A stretch of 64,000 bases of DNA from Halomonas denitrificans (GCF_003056305.1 NZ_PYVX01000009.1:1-64000), one strand, 5' to 3'. Shown: positions 30,514 to 41,055, counted from the first letter of the stretch. Notes: generated by a model not told the origin, from the letters alone. Numbers and translations are program-made.

Positions 30514-31387
30514 TACCGCTCTCTCAACCCCCGACCTCACCGGCGACAGCCTCGACCGCGAGGCCTGGCGCCGGCTCCGGCAGAACCGTGCCGCCACCGC
30601 GAGCCTGGCGCTGCTGGCCCTTGTCGCCCTGGCCTGCATCGCCGGCCCCTGGCTGACGCCCTGGGCGCTGGACGAGGTGGACTGGAACGCCTTCCTCGCC
30701 GCGCCGAACCTCGACGACGGCCACTACGCCGGCACCGACGCCAACGGACGCGACCTGCTGACCCGGGTGCTCCACGGCGGGCGCGTGTCGCTCTCCGTGG
30801 CGCTGGTGGCGACCTTCGTCTCGCTGGTGATCGGCGTGCTCTACGGCGCCGTCGCCGGCTACCTGGGCGGGCGCGTCGACACCCTGATGATGCGCTTCGT
30901 CGACATCATGTACTCGCTGCCCTTCATGTTCCTGGTGATCCTGCTGATGGTGGTGTTCGGCCGCAACATCCTGCTGATCTACGCCGCCATCGGCGCCGTG
31001 GAGTGGCTCGACATGTCGCGCATCGTGCGCGGCCAGGTGCTGGCGCTGAAGCGCCGCGAGTTCGTCGAGGCCGCCCAGGCGCTGGGCGTGCGCCGCCACA
31101 CCATCGTCACCCGCCACCTGATCCCCAACGCCCTGGGCCCGGTGATCGTCTACGTCACCCTCACCGTGCCCAAGGTGATCCTGCTGGAGAGCTTCCTCTC
31201 CTTCCTGGGGCTCGGCGTGCAGGAGCCGCTGACCAGCTGGGGCGTGCTGATCAGCGAGGGCAAGGACATGATGGAGACGGCCCCCTGGATGCTGCTGGTG
31301 CCCTCCACCTTCCTGGCGACGACCCTGTTGTGCCTCAACTTCCTGGGCGACGGCCTGCGCGATGCCCTCGACCCCAAGACCCGTTAG
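30503..31387 (+). CDS. Peptide ABC transporter permease (OppC type)
   Basis: This 294-residue partner permease begins with a cytoplasmic tail of about 30 residues, then AATASLALLALVALACIAGPWL. HYAGTDANGRDLLTRVLHGGRVSL is the OppC/DppC signature, and the EAA loop is FVEAAQALGVRRHTIVTRHLI. FLGLGVQEPLTSWGVLISEG near the C-terminus is also typical. It overlaps the oppB-type gene by 11 bases and lies 19 bases before the ATPase gene. Confidence 0.94.
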   Translation: MTTDTALSTPDLTGDSLDREAWRRLRQNRAATASLALLALVALACIAGPWLTPWALDEVDWNAFLAAPNLDDGHYAGTDANGRDLLTRVLHGGRVSLSVALVATFVSLVIGVLYGAVAGYLGGRVDTLMMRFVDIMYSLPFMFLVILLMVVFGRNILLIYAAIGAVEWLDMSRIVRGQVLALKRREFVEAAQALGVRRHTIVTRHLIPNALGPVIVYVTLTVPKVILLESFLSFLGLGVQEPLTSWGVLISEGKDMMETAPWMLLVPSTFLATTLLCLNFLGDGLRDALDPKTR

Positions 31388-31406
31388 CGACCCGCAAGGA
31401 GGCTCC

Positions 31407-33020
<1,614 letters not shown>

Positions 33021-33037
33021 GCCCTGCCCGAACGCGA

Positions 33038-33062
33038 CGACCCCGGCCAGTGGCCGGGGTCG
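33038..33062. terminator. Terminator between the peptide operon and fadL-type gene
   Basis: CGACCCCGGCCA and TGGCCGGGGTCG form a perfect inverted repeat around a single base. It sits between convergent genes, and neither side has a long T-run, so termination strength is uncertain. Confidence 0.6.
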
Positions 33063-33087
33063 TGGGGTCACGCCGCAAGGGAAGGGA

Positions 33088-34446
33088 TCAGAAGCGGTAG
33101 TCCACCGAGAGAGCGAAGACGTCGGCCTCCACCTCGTAGGTGCCGTTCAGGCTGCCCTTGGTCGCGTTCTCTTCCTTGCTGCCGTCCTGGTCGATATCTC
33201 CGTCGTCGGCGAAGACGTGCATGTAGCCGGCGGTGATGCCGAGCTCGGGGCTGGGCATCCAGGTGGCGCCGAGGGTCGCCCACTGGCGGTCGGCGTCCGG
33301 CACCCGCGGGGTGCGGAACTCGGCGCTCGGCACCGGGCTCTCGTCGACGCCCAGGCCGGCGCGCAGCAGCCACTGGTTGTTCAGGGCATAGTTGGCGCCC
33401 ACCGAGAAGGCCCAGGTGTCGTCCCAGTTCTCGGTGGTGGCACTATCGGTGCCGTCCTCGAACTCGACCACCAGCTCGTCGAAGCTGCTCCACTCGGTCC
33501 ACTCGGCGTTGGCCATCAGCGCCAGCCGATCGGTCAGCTGGTGATAGACGCCCAGGTTCAGGTTGGCCGGGGTGGTTAGGTCGGCTGTTCCACCCTGGTT
33601 ATCCGGAAGCCCTGCTGCCACCTGAGGATTATCGGAGCTATAGTCCACCTCCCCTTCCAGAGTCAGGTCGATTTCCGAACGATAACTGGCACCTAGGCGC
33701 GTTTTCTCAGTGACCTGAAAAAGTGCCCCCACGGTATAGCCATATCCCCAGTCGTCGCCGGTCACCTCGGCAAAGCCGTCAGCCTGACCTGCATTGCTCG
33801 CTGCCGCTTGAACTCTCGGGTCTGTCGGACCAAGTAATTGAGCGGCTTCTAAGGCACCGATCGTGGCTGCATCAACTGAGTTGGAGAGCGTCGCATCCGC
33901 ATACTGCGCCCGCAGGCCGACGGCAAGGTTGAGCCGCTCGGTGGCCCGGTAATTGAGTGTCGGCTGGAAATCGATGGTGGTGAGTTCGGTCTCCACGGCG
34001 TGGTAGCGGCCGATCCAGTCCTCGTCGTACTTGGTGGAGAGCCCGTAGGGAGCGTAGATGGCCAGGCCCAGATCGAACCACTCGTTGAGTCGGGTTTTGG
34101 CCGCAAATGATGGCACGACGGCACTTTCACCGCCTTGATTGGACGCGTCAGAGGTGTAAGGCACTCCGAAAACACTGGAGGCGTTACCATCCTGCAGCTC
34201 AAAGCTGGCATCGATATAGGCCACCCCACCGGCGACCTGGCTGCCATCGATGTTGCCGATGGCGGCCGGGTTGTAGGCCATGAAGCTGACGTCCTCGGCA
34301 CCGGCGGTGGCGTTGGACATGGCGTTGGCTAGGGTCTTGGCGCTCTGCTCGCGCACCTGGAAGCCGGAGGCGGCCGCCTGGCCGGCGATCAGCGCCGTGG
34401 AGGCGAGGGCGATGGCAATGGTCAGCCGATTGAGATGATGAGGCAT
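33088..34446 (-). CDS. FadL/OmpP1-family outer membrane transport protein
   Basis: FadL-type 14-stranded barrels let long-chain fatty acids or other hydrophobic compounds cross the outer membrane. The 452-residue precursor has a signal peptide (cleavage after about AAAS) and then GFQVREQSAKTLANAMSNATAGAEDVS, close to the FadL hatch with an NPA motif at YNPAAIGN. It ends in Tyr-Arg-Phe, the C-terminal phenylalanine needed for barrel insertion. The start at 34446 has AAGGGA upstream; an ATG at 34458 is possible. Two internal stretches (about 33580-33900 and 34090-34240) have lower G+C and different codon use. Substrate is inferred only from the family. Confidence 0.88.
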   Translation of the reverse strand: MPHHLNRLTIAIALASTALIAGQAAASGFQVREQSAKTLANAMSNATAGAEDVSFMAYNPAAIGNIDGSQVAGGVAYIDASFELQDGNASSVFGVPYTSDASNQGGESAVVPSFAAKTRLNEWFDLGLAIYAPYGLSTKYDEDWIGRYHAVETELTTIDFQPTLNYRATERLNLAVGLRAQYADATLSNSVDAATIGALEAAQLLGPTDPRVQAAASNAGQADGFAEVTGDDWGYGYTVGALFQVTEKTRLGASYRSEIDLTLEGEVDYSSDNPQVAAGLPDNQGGTADLTTPANLNLGVYHQLTDRLALMANAEWTEWSSFDELVVEFEDGTDSATTENWDDTWAFSVGANYALNNQWLLRAGLGVDESPVPSAEFRTPRVPDADRQWATLGATWMPSPELGITAGYMHVFADDGDIDQDGSKEENATKGSLNGTYEVEADVFALSVDYRF

Positions 34447-34524
34447 ATGGCGAGGCATCCCTTTTTCGATGGGTCGTTGTTGTCGTTCTGCCGCGGGGCG
34501 GTCACGTGCCGTCAGTGTTCGCGC

Positions 34525-34540
34525 ATCCCCGGCCGGGGAT
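34525..34540. promoter_or_regulatory. 16-bp perfect palindrome in the fadL leader
   Basis: ATCCCCGGCCGGGGAT is a perfect inverted repeat about 80 bases before the fadL-type start. It may form a hairpin in the mRNA leader or bind a protein. No T-run follows. Confidence 0.5.
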
Positions 34541-34546
34541 CAAGTC

Positions 34547-34600
34547 CAAACGAGCGTTTTAAAGCAAAATCTGCTAATACTTTGGTAGAACGATCGTTTC
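34547..34600 (-). promoter_or_regulatory. Paired palindromes resembling PsrA/TetR-type operators
   Basis: CAAACGAGCGTTTT (34547-34560) and GAACGATCGTTTC (34588-34600) share the pattern AAAC-N4-GTTT/C and have centres 40 bases apart, about four helical turns. This resembles the published PsrA box of Pseudomonas (G/CAAAC-N2-4-GTTTG/C), a fatty-acid-responsive TetR repressor. They lie in the AT-rich region upstream of the FadL-type gene. Confidence 0.55.
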
Positions 34601-34665
34601 ATGTCGTTATCTTTCATTGACTTAGCCTCATGCCGCACACCATGCCCCGGCGGGGCCATCTAACC

Positions 34666-34697
34666 TTGACCTTTGGGTTACCCAAAGGTTTTACACT
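34666..34697 (+). promoter_or_regulatory. MerR-type promoter with dyad operator for merR-copA
   Basis: TTGACC (34666-34671) and TACACT (34692-34697) are separated by 20 bases (19 if the -10 is read one base earlier), the stretched spacing typical of MerR-activated promoters. The spacer contains a perfect dyad, ACCTTTGGG-TTA-CCCAAAGGT (34669-34689). Outer ACCTT/AAGGT match copper-type MerR boxes. It lies about 30 bases before the regulator gene, so the operon is self-controlled. Confidence 0.8.
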
Positions 34698-34728
34698 CCC
34701 CGCCATGGCATCCACCGGAGACCCCGCG

Positions 34729-35172
34729 ATGAAGGTCAGCGAGATCGCGCGCCAGGCCGGCGTCACCGCCGAGACCGTGCGCCACTACACCCGCGAGGGG
34801 CTGCTGATCCCCGAGCGTCATCCCGACAACGGCTACCAGCTGTTCGGCCAGCGGGATCTGGAGCGCCTGCGCTTCGTGCAGCGCGCCCGCACCCTGGGGT
34901 TCGGCGTCGCCGAGATCCGCGACATCCTCGAGCATGCCGACCACGGCGACTCGCCCTGCCCGATGGTGCGCGACCTGCTGGCGAGCCGACTGCCCCAGAT
35001 CCGCGCGCGCATCGCCGAGCTGGAGGCGTTGGCCGCGCGCATGGAGCAGGCCCTCGCGGCCTGGGAGGAGATGCCCGACGGCACGCCGGACGGCCACAGC
35101 CTGTGCCGGCTAATCGAGAGCTTCCCCGAACCGCTCAATGCCGGCGTGGACGCCGGCGAGGAGACGCGATGA
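34729..35172 (+). CDS. MerR-family metal-responsive regulator (probably copper)
   Basis: This 147-residue activator has the MerR winged helix-turn-helix at its N-terminus ([20 protein letters not shown], then [18 protein letters not shown]), a long dimerisation helix (about 80-112) and two cysteines, in [11 protein letters not shown] and in the C-terminal SLCRLIESF, where MerR metal sensors bind their ion. The neighbour is a copper ATPase, so copper or silver is the likely signal (inference). GGAGACCCCGCG precedes the ATG. It overlaps copA by four bases (ATGA). Confidence 0.9.
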   Translation: MKVSEIARQAGVTAETVRHYTREGLLIPERHPDNGYQLFGQRDLERLRFVQRARTLGFGVAEIRDILEHADHGDSPCPMVRDLLASRLPQIRARIAELEALAARMEQALAAWEEMPDGTPDGHSLCRLIESFPEPLNAGVDAGEETR

Positions 35173-38009
35173 ACGCCCCACACACCCTCGAGCGCCGGGT
35201 GCCCGGCATGAACTGCCAGGGCTGCGTGGCGACGATGCGCCGCGCCATCCAGGCCCAGGACAGCGAGGCCGAGGTCACCGGCACCCCCGCCGAGAAGCGT
35301 CTCGAGGTCGCTACCCGGCTGACCGGCGACGCCCTGGACGCCGCGCTCGCGGAGGCCGGCTACCCCGCGGACGGCGAGCCGGCCGACGGAGCGCCGGCCG
35401 ACCGGCAGTCTCACGAGCGCCGCGTCCCCGGCATGAGCTGCCAGGGCTGCGTGGCCAAGATGCGCCGCGCCATCCAGGCACGGGATAGCGAGGCCGAGGT
35501 CACCGGCACCCCCGCCGAGAAACGTCTCGAGGTCGCCACCACGCTCGCGGCGCGCGAGCTGGACGAGGCCCTCGCCGAGGCCGGCTACCCGCCCGCCGAG
35601 GGCGACGACGAGGGGGCCGCCGGCACGGACGCCGCCGGCGAGGCCGAGACGAGCGAGGACACCAAGTCGGCAACGTCCGCGGCCGCCGGCGACGCGCCGG
35701 ATGAGGCGCCTGATGAAGTTCAGAAGCCGACGACCCGCCGCCTCTCGATCAGCGGCATGACCTGCGCCAGCTGCGTGAAGAGCGTCCGGCAGGCCCTCGA
35801 GAAGACGCCCGGGGTGGTCAGTGCGGAGGTGAACTTCGGCACCCATACCGCCGAGGTGCGCGGCAGCGCCGACCCGGACGCCCTGGTAAGCGCCGTGGAG
35901 GACGTGGGCTACGGCGCCGAGCCGATCGTCGACATGCGCGAGGCGGAGGAGGCCCGGGCGCGCAAGGACGAGCGGACCTATCGCCAGCGCCTGAGGGGCA
36001 GCCTGCTGTCGCTGGCGCTCGCCGTGCCGCTGATGGCCAGCATGTTCGTCTACCACCCCCAGCCGGTGGGCGGCGGCCGGCTCTACTGGCTGGCGATCGG
36101 CCTGCTGACGCTGGCCGTGATGGCCTATCCGGGGCGCCACTTCTTCGTCAACGCCTGGAAGAACTTCCGCCACCACCAGGCCAACATGGACACCCTGATC
36201 GCCATGGGCACCGGCACCGCCTGGCTCTACTCCATGGCGGTGGTGGCCGTCGGTCCCTGGCTGCCGGAGGTGGCCCGGGGCATCTACTTCGAGGCCTCGG
36301 CGATGGTCATCGGCCTGGTGCTGCTGGGCAACGCCCTGGAGCTGCGCGCCCGGGGCCGCACCAGCGAGGCCCTGAAGCGCCTGCTCGACCTGCAGAGCCG
36401 CACCGCCCGGGTGATCCGCGACGGCGAGGAGCGCGAGGTCGACATCGACGAGGTGCGCCAGGGCGACCATATCCGCGTGCGTCCCGGCGAGCGCCTGCCG
36501 GTGGACGGCGAGGTGACCGAGGGGCAGAGCCACATCGACGAGTCGATGCTCACCGGCGAGCCGGTACCGGTGGCCAAGGGCGAAGGCGACGAGGTGAGCG
36601 CGGGCACCGTCAACGGCAAGGGCGGCCTGGTCTACCGCGCCACCCGGGTCGGGGCGAACACTCGGCTGGGCCGGATCACCGAGCAGGTGGCCAGCGCCCA
36701 GGCCTCCCGCCCGCCCATCGGCCAGCTGGCCGACCAAGTGTCGAGCATCTTCGTGCCCTCGGTGATGATCATCGCCGTGCTCACCGCGCTTGCCTGGTTC
36801 AACTTCGGCGCCGAGCCGCGAGTGATCCACATGCTGGTCACCGCCACCACGGTGCTGATCATCGCCTGCCCCTGCGCGCTGGGCCTGGCCACGCCGATCT
36901 CCACCATGATCGGGGTCGGCAAGGCCGCCGAGCACGGCGTGCTGGTGCGCCATGGCGACGCCCTGCAGACCGCCACCAGGCTCTCCACCCTGGTGGTGGA
37001 CAAGACCGGCACCCTCACCGAGGGCAAGCCCCGGGTCACCGAGGCCGAGGTGTTCGACGGCGACGAGCGCACGGTGCTGGGCCTGGTGGCGGCGCTGGAG
37101 CGCGGCTCCGAGCACCCCCTGGCCGAGGCGCTGATGGCCCACGCCGAGGAAGCGGGCGCCGAGCCCGGCGAGATCACCGGCTTCGACACCGTCACCGGCG
37201 GGGGCATCACGGCGAGCACCGCCGACGGCCGGCCGCTGCTGCTGGGCAATGCCCGGCTGCTGGAGGAGGCCGGCGTGGCGCTGGACGATGCCCGCGAGAT
37301 CGCCGGCGGACTCGAGGAGAAGGCGCGCACCGTGGTCTACCTCGCCGTGGACGGCCGGCTGGCCGCGGTCTTCGGCATCAGCGACCCCCTGCGCCATGAC
37401 AGCCGCGAGGCGGTGAAGCGCCTGCAGGCCGACGGCCTGAGGGTGGTGATGCTGACCGGCGACAACGAGCACACCGCCGCCGCCATCGCCCGGGAGGTGG
37501 GCATCGACGACTTCCGCGCCGGCCTGCTGCCCGAGGACAAGCTCGACGAGATCGGCCGCCTCCAGGCCGCCGGCGAGGTGGTCGGCATGGTCGGCGACGG
37601 CATCAACGACGCCCCGGCGCTGGCCCGCGCCGACGTCGGCTTCGCCATCGGCCAGGGCACCGACGTGGCCATCGAGAGCGCCGGCATCACCCTGGTGCGC
37701 GGCTCGCTCCACGGCGTGGCCGCCGCCATCGAGATCAGCCGGGCGACACTGACCAACATCAAGCAGAACCTGGTGGGCGCCTTCGGCTACAACGTGCTGG
37801 GCATCCCCATCGCCGCCGGGGTGCTCTACCCCGTCACCGGCACCCTGCTCTCGCCGATGATCGCCGGGGCCGCCATGTCGCTCTCCTCGATCACCGTGGT
37901 GAGCAACGCCAACCGGCTGCGCCTGTTCCGCCCCGCCGCCGAGGCCGGCAGCGAGGCCCAGAGCCGTGATATGCAGCACAGCGATGCCACACAGGAGGAC
38001 GCACGATGA
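35169..38009 (+). CDS. copA: Copper-exporting P1B-type ATPase with three HMA domains
   Basis: CopA pumps Cu(I) out of the cytoplasm. The 946-residue protein has three N-terminal metal-binding domains: GMNCQGC (Cys16, 19), GMSCQGC (Cys91, 94) and the canonical GMTCASC (Cys199, 202). Then come the membrane segments with the transport motif CPC (567-569), phosphatase loop TGEP, phosphorylation motif DKTGT (Asp611), the SEHPLAEA histidine and GDGINDAP. The first two domains are near-identical tandem copies. YN and MSLSS motifs in the last membrane helices also fit Cu(I) pumps. It overlaps merR upstream and a microprotein gene downstream. Confidence 0.97.
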   Translation: MNAPHTLERRVPGMNCQGCVATMRRAIQAQDSEAEVTGTPAEKRLEVATRLTGDALDAALAEAGYPADGEPADGAPADRQSHERRVPGMSCQGCVAKMRRAIQARDSEAEVTGTPAEKRLEVATTLAARELDEALAEAGYPPAEGDDEGAAGTDAAGEAETSEDTKSATSAAAGDAPDEAPDEVQKPTTRRLSISGMTCASCVKSVRQALEKTPGVVSAEVNFGTHTAEVRGSADPDALVSAVEDVGYGAEPIVDMREAEEARARKDERTYRQRLRGSLLSLALAVPLMASMFVYHPQPVGGGRLYWLAIGLLTLAVMAYPGRHFFVNAWKNFRHHQANMDTLIAMGTGTAWLYSMAVVAVGPWLPEVARGIYFEASAMVIGLVLLGNALELRARGRTSEALKRLLDLQSRTARVIRDGEEREVDIDEVRQGDHIRVRPGERLPVDGEVTEGQSHIDESMLTGEPVPVAKGEGDEVSAGTVNGKGGLVYRATRVGANTRLGRITEQVASAQASRPPIGQLADQVSSIFVPSVMIIAVLTALAWFNFGAEPRVIHMLVTATTVLIIACPCALGLATPISTMIGVGKAAEHGVLVRHGDALQTATRLSTLVVDKTGTLTEGKPRVTEAEVFDGDERTVLGLVAALERGSEHPLAEALMAHAEEAGAEPGEITGFDTVTGGGITASTADGRPLLLGNARLLEEAGVALDDAREIAGGLEEKARTVVYLAVDGRLAAVFGISDPLRHDSREAVKRLQADGLRVVMLTGDNEHTAAAIAREVGIDDFRAGLLPEDKLDEIGRLQAAGEVVGMVGDGINDAPALARADVGFAIGQGTDVAIESAGITLVRGSLHGVAAAIEISRATLTNIKQNLVGAFGYNVLGIPIAAGVLYPVTGTLLSPMIAGAAMSLSSITVVSNANRLRLFRPAAEAGSEAQSRDMQHSDATQEDAR
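35193..35540 (+). repeat. Tandem duplication of a metal-binding domain inside copA
   Basis: Bases 35193-35315 and 35418-35540 are near-identical 123-base copies (about ten differences by eye), offset by 225 bases or 75 codons. Both encode a VPGMxCQGC metal-binding domain. The linker parts between them are less alike. Confidence 0.9.
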
Positions 38010-38083
38010 GCTGGATCGTCAATCTCGCCGGCCTGGCCCTGATCGCCCTGATCGCCTGGTGGTTCTGGGGGAGCCGGCACTGA
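38006..38083 (+). CDS. 25-residue single-membrane-segment protein overlapping copA
   Basis: The ATG overlaps the copA stop (ATGA) and 25 codons follow: [19 protein letters not shown], then FWGSRH. It is one hydrophobic helix with tryptophans at its ends and a short basic tail. AGGAGGACGCACG upstream is a good ribosome binding site. It resembles the N-terminal anchor of small membrane-bound cupredoxins that often follow copA, but nothing of the cupredoxin domain remains, so it may be a remnant or a true microprotein acting with CopA. Existence as a protein is inferred. Confidence 0.6.
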   Translation: MSWIVNLAGLALIALIAWWFWGSRH

Positions 38084-38125
38084 CCATTGCTAGACTGAAG
38101 GGACAGCTCGGAATCGGAGAGGAAC

Positions 38126-38545
38126 ATGCCCAAGCTCGACGGCGTGCTGGAAACCGCCCTCTACGTGGCGGACATGGCCCGCGCCCGGGCCTTCTTCGAG
38201 GAGGTGATGGGGCTTTCGCCCTTCAACGCCGACCATCGCTTCACCGCCTATGATGCCGGCGGCCGCTCGGTGCTGCTGCTGTTCCGGCACGGCGAGACGC
38301 AGGAGACGGTGGTGCTGCCCGACGACATGGGCACCATCCCGCCCCACGATGGCGACGGCCGGGTGCACCTGGCCTTCGCCATCGCCGCCGAGGCGCTCGC
38401 CGACTGGGAAGGGCAACTGGCGCATCACGGGATTGCCATCGAGGGGCGCACCCACTGGCCCCGCGGGGGGGAGAGTCTCTATTTCCGCGACCCCGATGGC
38501 CACCTGCTGGAGCTCGCCACGCCCGGGGTCTGGCCGACCTACTGA
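38126..38545 (+). CDS. VOC (glyoxalase/bleomycin resistance) superfamily protein
   Basis: This 139-residue protein has two beta-alpha-beta-beta-beta repeats of the VOC fold: LETALYVADMARARAFFEEVMGL at the N-terminus and SLYFRDPDGHLLELATPG at the C-terminus, whose last glutamate is a usual metal ligand. Such proteins include glyoxalase I, dioxygenases and antibiotic-binding proteins, and the substrate cannot be told. GGAGAGGAAC precedes the ATG. It is 42 bases after the microprotein and may be the last gene of the copper operon by read-through. Confidence 0.85.
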   Translation: MPKLDGVLETALYVADMARARAFFEEVMGLSPFNADHRFTAYDAGGRSVLLLFRHGETQETVVLPDDMGTIPPHDGDGRVHLAFAIAAEALADWEGQLAHHGIAIEGRTHWPRGGESLYFRDPDGHLLELATPGVWPTY

Positions 38546-38557
38546 GTCCCCGTCGGG

Positions 38558-39175
38558 TCAGCTGACCCCCATGTAGCGCCCCGGCTTGTGGTTCAGGGCG
38601 ATAATCAGGTTGAGCGCCACGGCGCCCAGCACCGAGAGCCCGACCCGCTCCAGGGGCAGCATCGACAGCGCGATCAGCATGATGCCCCCGTCGATGCCCA
38701 GCTGCACGTAGCCGGCCCGCCAGCCGTAGCGGTCCTGCAGGTAGAGCGAGAGGATGTTGATGCCGCCGAGGCTCGTGCGGTGGCGGAAGAGTACCAGCAT
38801 GCCGATGCCGATCAGGCTGCCGCCCATCAGGGCGGCGTAGAGCGGCTGCAGCCACTCGATGCGGATCCAGCCGGCGGTGAGTTCCGAGAACACCGAGACC
38901 AGGGCGATGGCCACGAAGGTGCGCAGGGTGAAGCTCCAGCCCATGCGCCGGATCGCCAGCCAGTAGAACGGCAGGTTGATCAGGAAGAAGCCGACCCCGA
39001 AGCGCCAGCCGGTGGCGTACTGCAGCAGGAAGGCCAGGCCCGCGGTGCTGCCGGTGAGCAGCATCGCCTGGGTGTAGAAGCTCACGCCGAGGGCGACGAA
39101 GAGCGTGCCGACCAGCATCGCCATCACGTCCTCGTGGGGGCGATGGCGGTCGGTGGGCAGGTCCTGGGGGTCCAT
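38558..39175 (-). CDS. YitT family membrane protein
   Basis: This 205-residue protein has five to six membrane segments and the family sequence GVSFYTQAMLLTGSTAGLAFLLQ, followed by GGINILSLYLQDRYGWRAGY. YitT proteins (DUF161) are widespread and their transport role is not settled. It lacks the C-terminal DUF2179 domain of the longer Bacillus type. It is convergent with the VOC gene and follows recJ by nine bases, so it is probably cotranscribed with recJ. Confidence 0.85.
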   Translation of the reverse strand: MDPQDLPTDRHRPHEDVMAMLVGTLFVALGVSFYTQAMLLTGSTAGLAFLLQYATGWRFGVGFFLINLPFYWLAIRRMGWSFTLRTFVAIALVSVFSELTAGWIRIEWLQPLYAALMGGSLIGIGMLVLFRHRTSLGGINILSLYLQDRYGWRAGYVQLGIDGGIMLIALSMLPLERVGLSVLGAVALNLIIALNHKPGRYMGVS

Positions 39176-39184
39176 GGCGTCTCC

Positions 39185-40987
39185 TCAGCGCGGCTCGGCG
39201 TGCTCGAGCATCAGCTGCAGGGACTCTCGCCCCCGCCAGCGGTTGCGATTGAGCTTGAAGGCGCAGTGCAGCGAAGCGCCGACGCCGAAGGCCGGCACCT
39301 CGCCCGGGGTCAGCGCCCGGAACCAGATCGCCTTGAGGCTCGCGGCGCCGGCCGAGAGCTCGAGCATCAGGTGGCTGCCGTCGGCGCCCACCGGGCGCAG
39401 CGCCTCGACCAGGAAGGTGCCCTCGAAGAGCGGGGCATCGAACTCGCGGCCGAAGGGGGCGAGCCTCTCCAGCTCGTCCAGGGTGGCGAGGTCGAGCTGA
39501 TGGGGCGCGAGCTCGCCGTCGGTGAGGATGCGCGGGCGCAGCTCGGCATCGCCCAGCTGCTCCCCGACGGCGGTGAGGAAGGCCTCACGGAAGGCGTCCA
39601 GGCGCTCGGCCGGCACCCCCACCCCGGCGGCGCCGCGGTGGCCCCCGAAGCGCGGCAACGCCTCGGGGGCGAGCTCGAAGGTGCGCTGCAGCGCCTCGCG
39701 CAGGTGCAGCCCCTCGATGGAGCGCCCGGAGCCGGTCAGCATGCCCGGCGCCGCCGCCGGGGTCAGCACCAGGGCCGGCCGCCCGTAGGCCTGCACCAGC
39801 CGGGAGGCGACGATGCCCTGCACCCCGGGATGCCCCTCCTCCAGGTAGACCACGATGGCGGGCTCGTCGGCGGTCAGCGCCGGCAGCGCCAGCGCCCTGG
39901 CCTGCTGGGCCATCTCCGCCTCGATCGCCTTGCGGGACTGGTTGTCCTGGTCGAGGGTCTCGAGGTGGCGATGGGCCGCCGCCTCGTCGGCGGCGAGCAT
40001 GAAGTGCAGCGCCGCGTAGGGGTCGTCGAGCCGCGAGCGGGCATTGATGCGCGGCCCCATCTGGAAGGCCAGGGTCTCGGCATCGAAGGGCACGCTGTCG
40101 GCCCCCAGGCGTTCGGCCATGGCGCGCCAGCAGGCCGCCTCCATGCGGTTGATCAGGGTCAGACCGTGGTGGACCACGGCGCGATTGGCGGCGCTGCCGC
40201 CCAGCGACACGCAGTCGGCCACGGTGCCCAGTGCCACGTAGGAGAGCCAGGGCGAGAGCTTCGGCGTGGCGTCCGCCAGCACGCCCCACTCGACCAGCAC
40301 CCGGCGCGCCAGCGACATGACGAGCCACGCCACCATGCAGCCGGCGATGGTCGGGTCCGGGTAGTCGCAGTCCTCGCGGGTCGGGTTCACGGTGGCGTAG
40401 GCCGAGGCCGGCGGCCCCTCCACCGGCAGGGCGTGGTGGTCGCTGACCACCACGTCGACGCCGGCGGCCTTGAGCCGGGCGATGCGCGGCTCGTCGGAGC
40501 TGCCGCAGTCGGCGGTGATCACCAGGCTCGGCCGCGGCGAGAGCGCTAGCGTGCGCTCCACCAGCGGCAGGCTGATGCCGTAGCCGTCGTGGATCCGGTG
40601 GCCGATCAGGCTGTGCAGCCTCGCCTCCGGCACCCCGAAGAGCTCCACCAGGGTGCGCCGGATCACCACGTGGGAGGTGATGCCGTCCACGTCGTAGTCG
40701 GTGAGGATGCCGATGTGCTCGCCGTCGACCACCGCCTGGGCGATGCGCTCGGCGGCCCGGCGAGCATCGGCGAGCCGCTCGGGGTGCGCCAGGTGGCGCA
40801 GGCTCGGCGAGACCAGCGGCGCGAGTTCGCCCGCGTAGCCGTGGAGTCGCCCGGCCAGCACCCGGGCCTGCAGCTCGGTAAGCCCCTCCGCGCGGGCGCG
40901 GGCGAAGAGCGCCTCGTCCCGGGGGCGCGGCTCGATGCGCGGCTGGAGGCGTTCATGCAGGTCGTGGGGATCGGTCACGGCGTCCAA
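39185..40987 (-). CDS. recJ: Single-stranded-DNA-specific exonuclease RecJ
   Basis: RecJ degrades single-stranded DNA 5' to 3' in recombination and mismatch repair. The 600-residue protein has the DHH phosphoesterase motifs TDYDVDG (97-102), ADCGS and SDHH (182-185), and DHHA1-type PRFGGHRGAAGV. It is a little longer than E. coli RecJ. The start is a TTG at 40987 with AAGGAG six bases before it; a GTG three codons later is possible. A repeat element lies upstream, between thrC and recJ. Confidence 0.93.
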   Translation of the reverse strand: MDAVTDPHDLHERLQPRIEPRPRDEALFARARAEGLTELQARVLAGRLHGYAGELAPLVSPSLRHLAHPERLADARRAAERIAQAVVDGEHIGILTDYDVDGITSHVVIRRTLVELFGVPEARLHSLIGHRIHDGYGISLPLVERTLALSPRPSLVITADCGSSDEPRIARLKAAGVDVVVSDHHALPVEGPPASAYATVNPTREDCDYPDPTIAGCMVAWLVMSLARRVLVEWGVLADATPKLSPWLSYVALGTVADCVSLGGSAANRAVVHHGLTLINRMEAACWRAMAERLGADSVPFDAETLAFQMGPRINARSRLDDPYAALHFMLAADEAAAHRHLETLDQDNQSRKAIEAEMAQQARALALPALTADEPAIVVYLEEGHPGVQGIVASRLVQAYGRPALVLTPAAAPGMLTGSGRSIEGLHLREALQRTFELAPEALPRFGGHRGAAGVGVPAERLDAFREAFLTAVGEQLGDAELRPRILTDGELAPHQLDLATLDELERLAPFGREFDAPLFEGTFLVEALRPVGADGSHLMLELSAGAASLKAIWFRALTPGEVPAFGVGASLHCAFKLNRNRWRGRESLQLMLEHAEPR

Positions 40988-41055
40988 GCCCGACTCCTTC
41001 TGGATGGGATAGCGAATTTACCAGGGCGGGTGGCCGATCGTCGGGGCTGATCCGA

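Noticed and set aside
34833..37979. 1048-codon frame on the minus strand across copA
   Set aside because: The translation is a His/Gly/Ala-rich shadow of copA with no known motif. copA has every P-type ATPase signature on the other strand.
38006..38083. A frameshifted cupredoxin gene after copA
   Set aside because: I looked in all forward frames past 38083 and found only the VOC gene, with no copper-binding His/Cys/Met motif, so a simple frameshift does not explain the short ORF.
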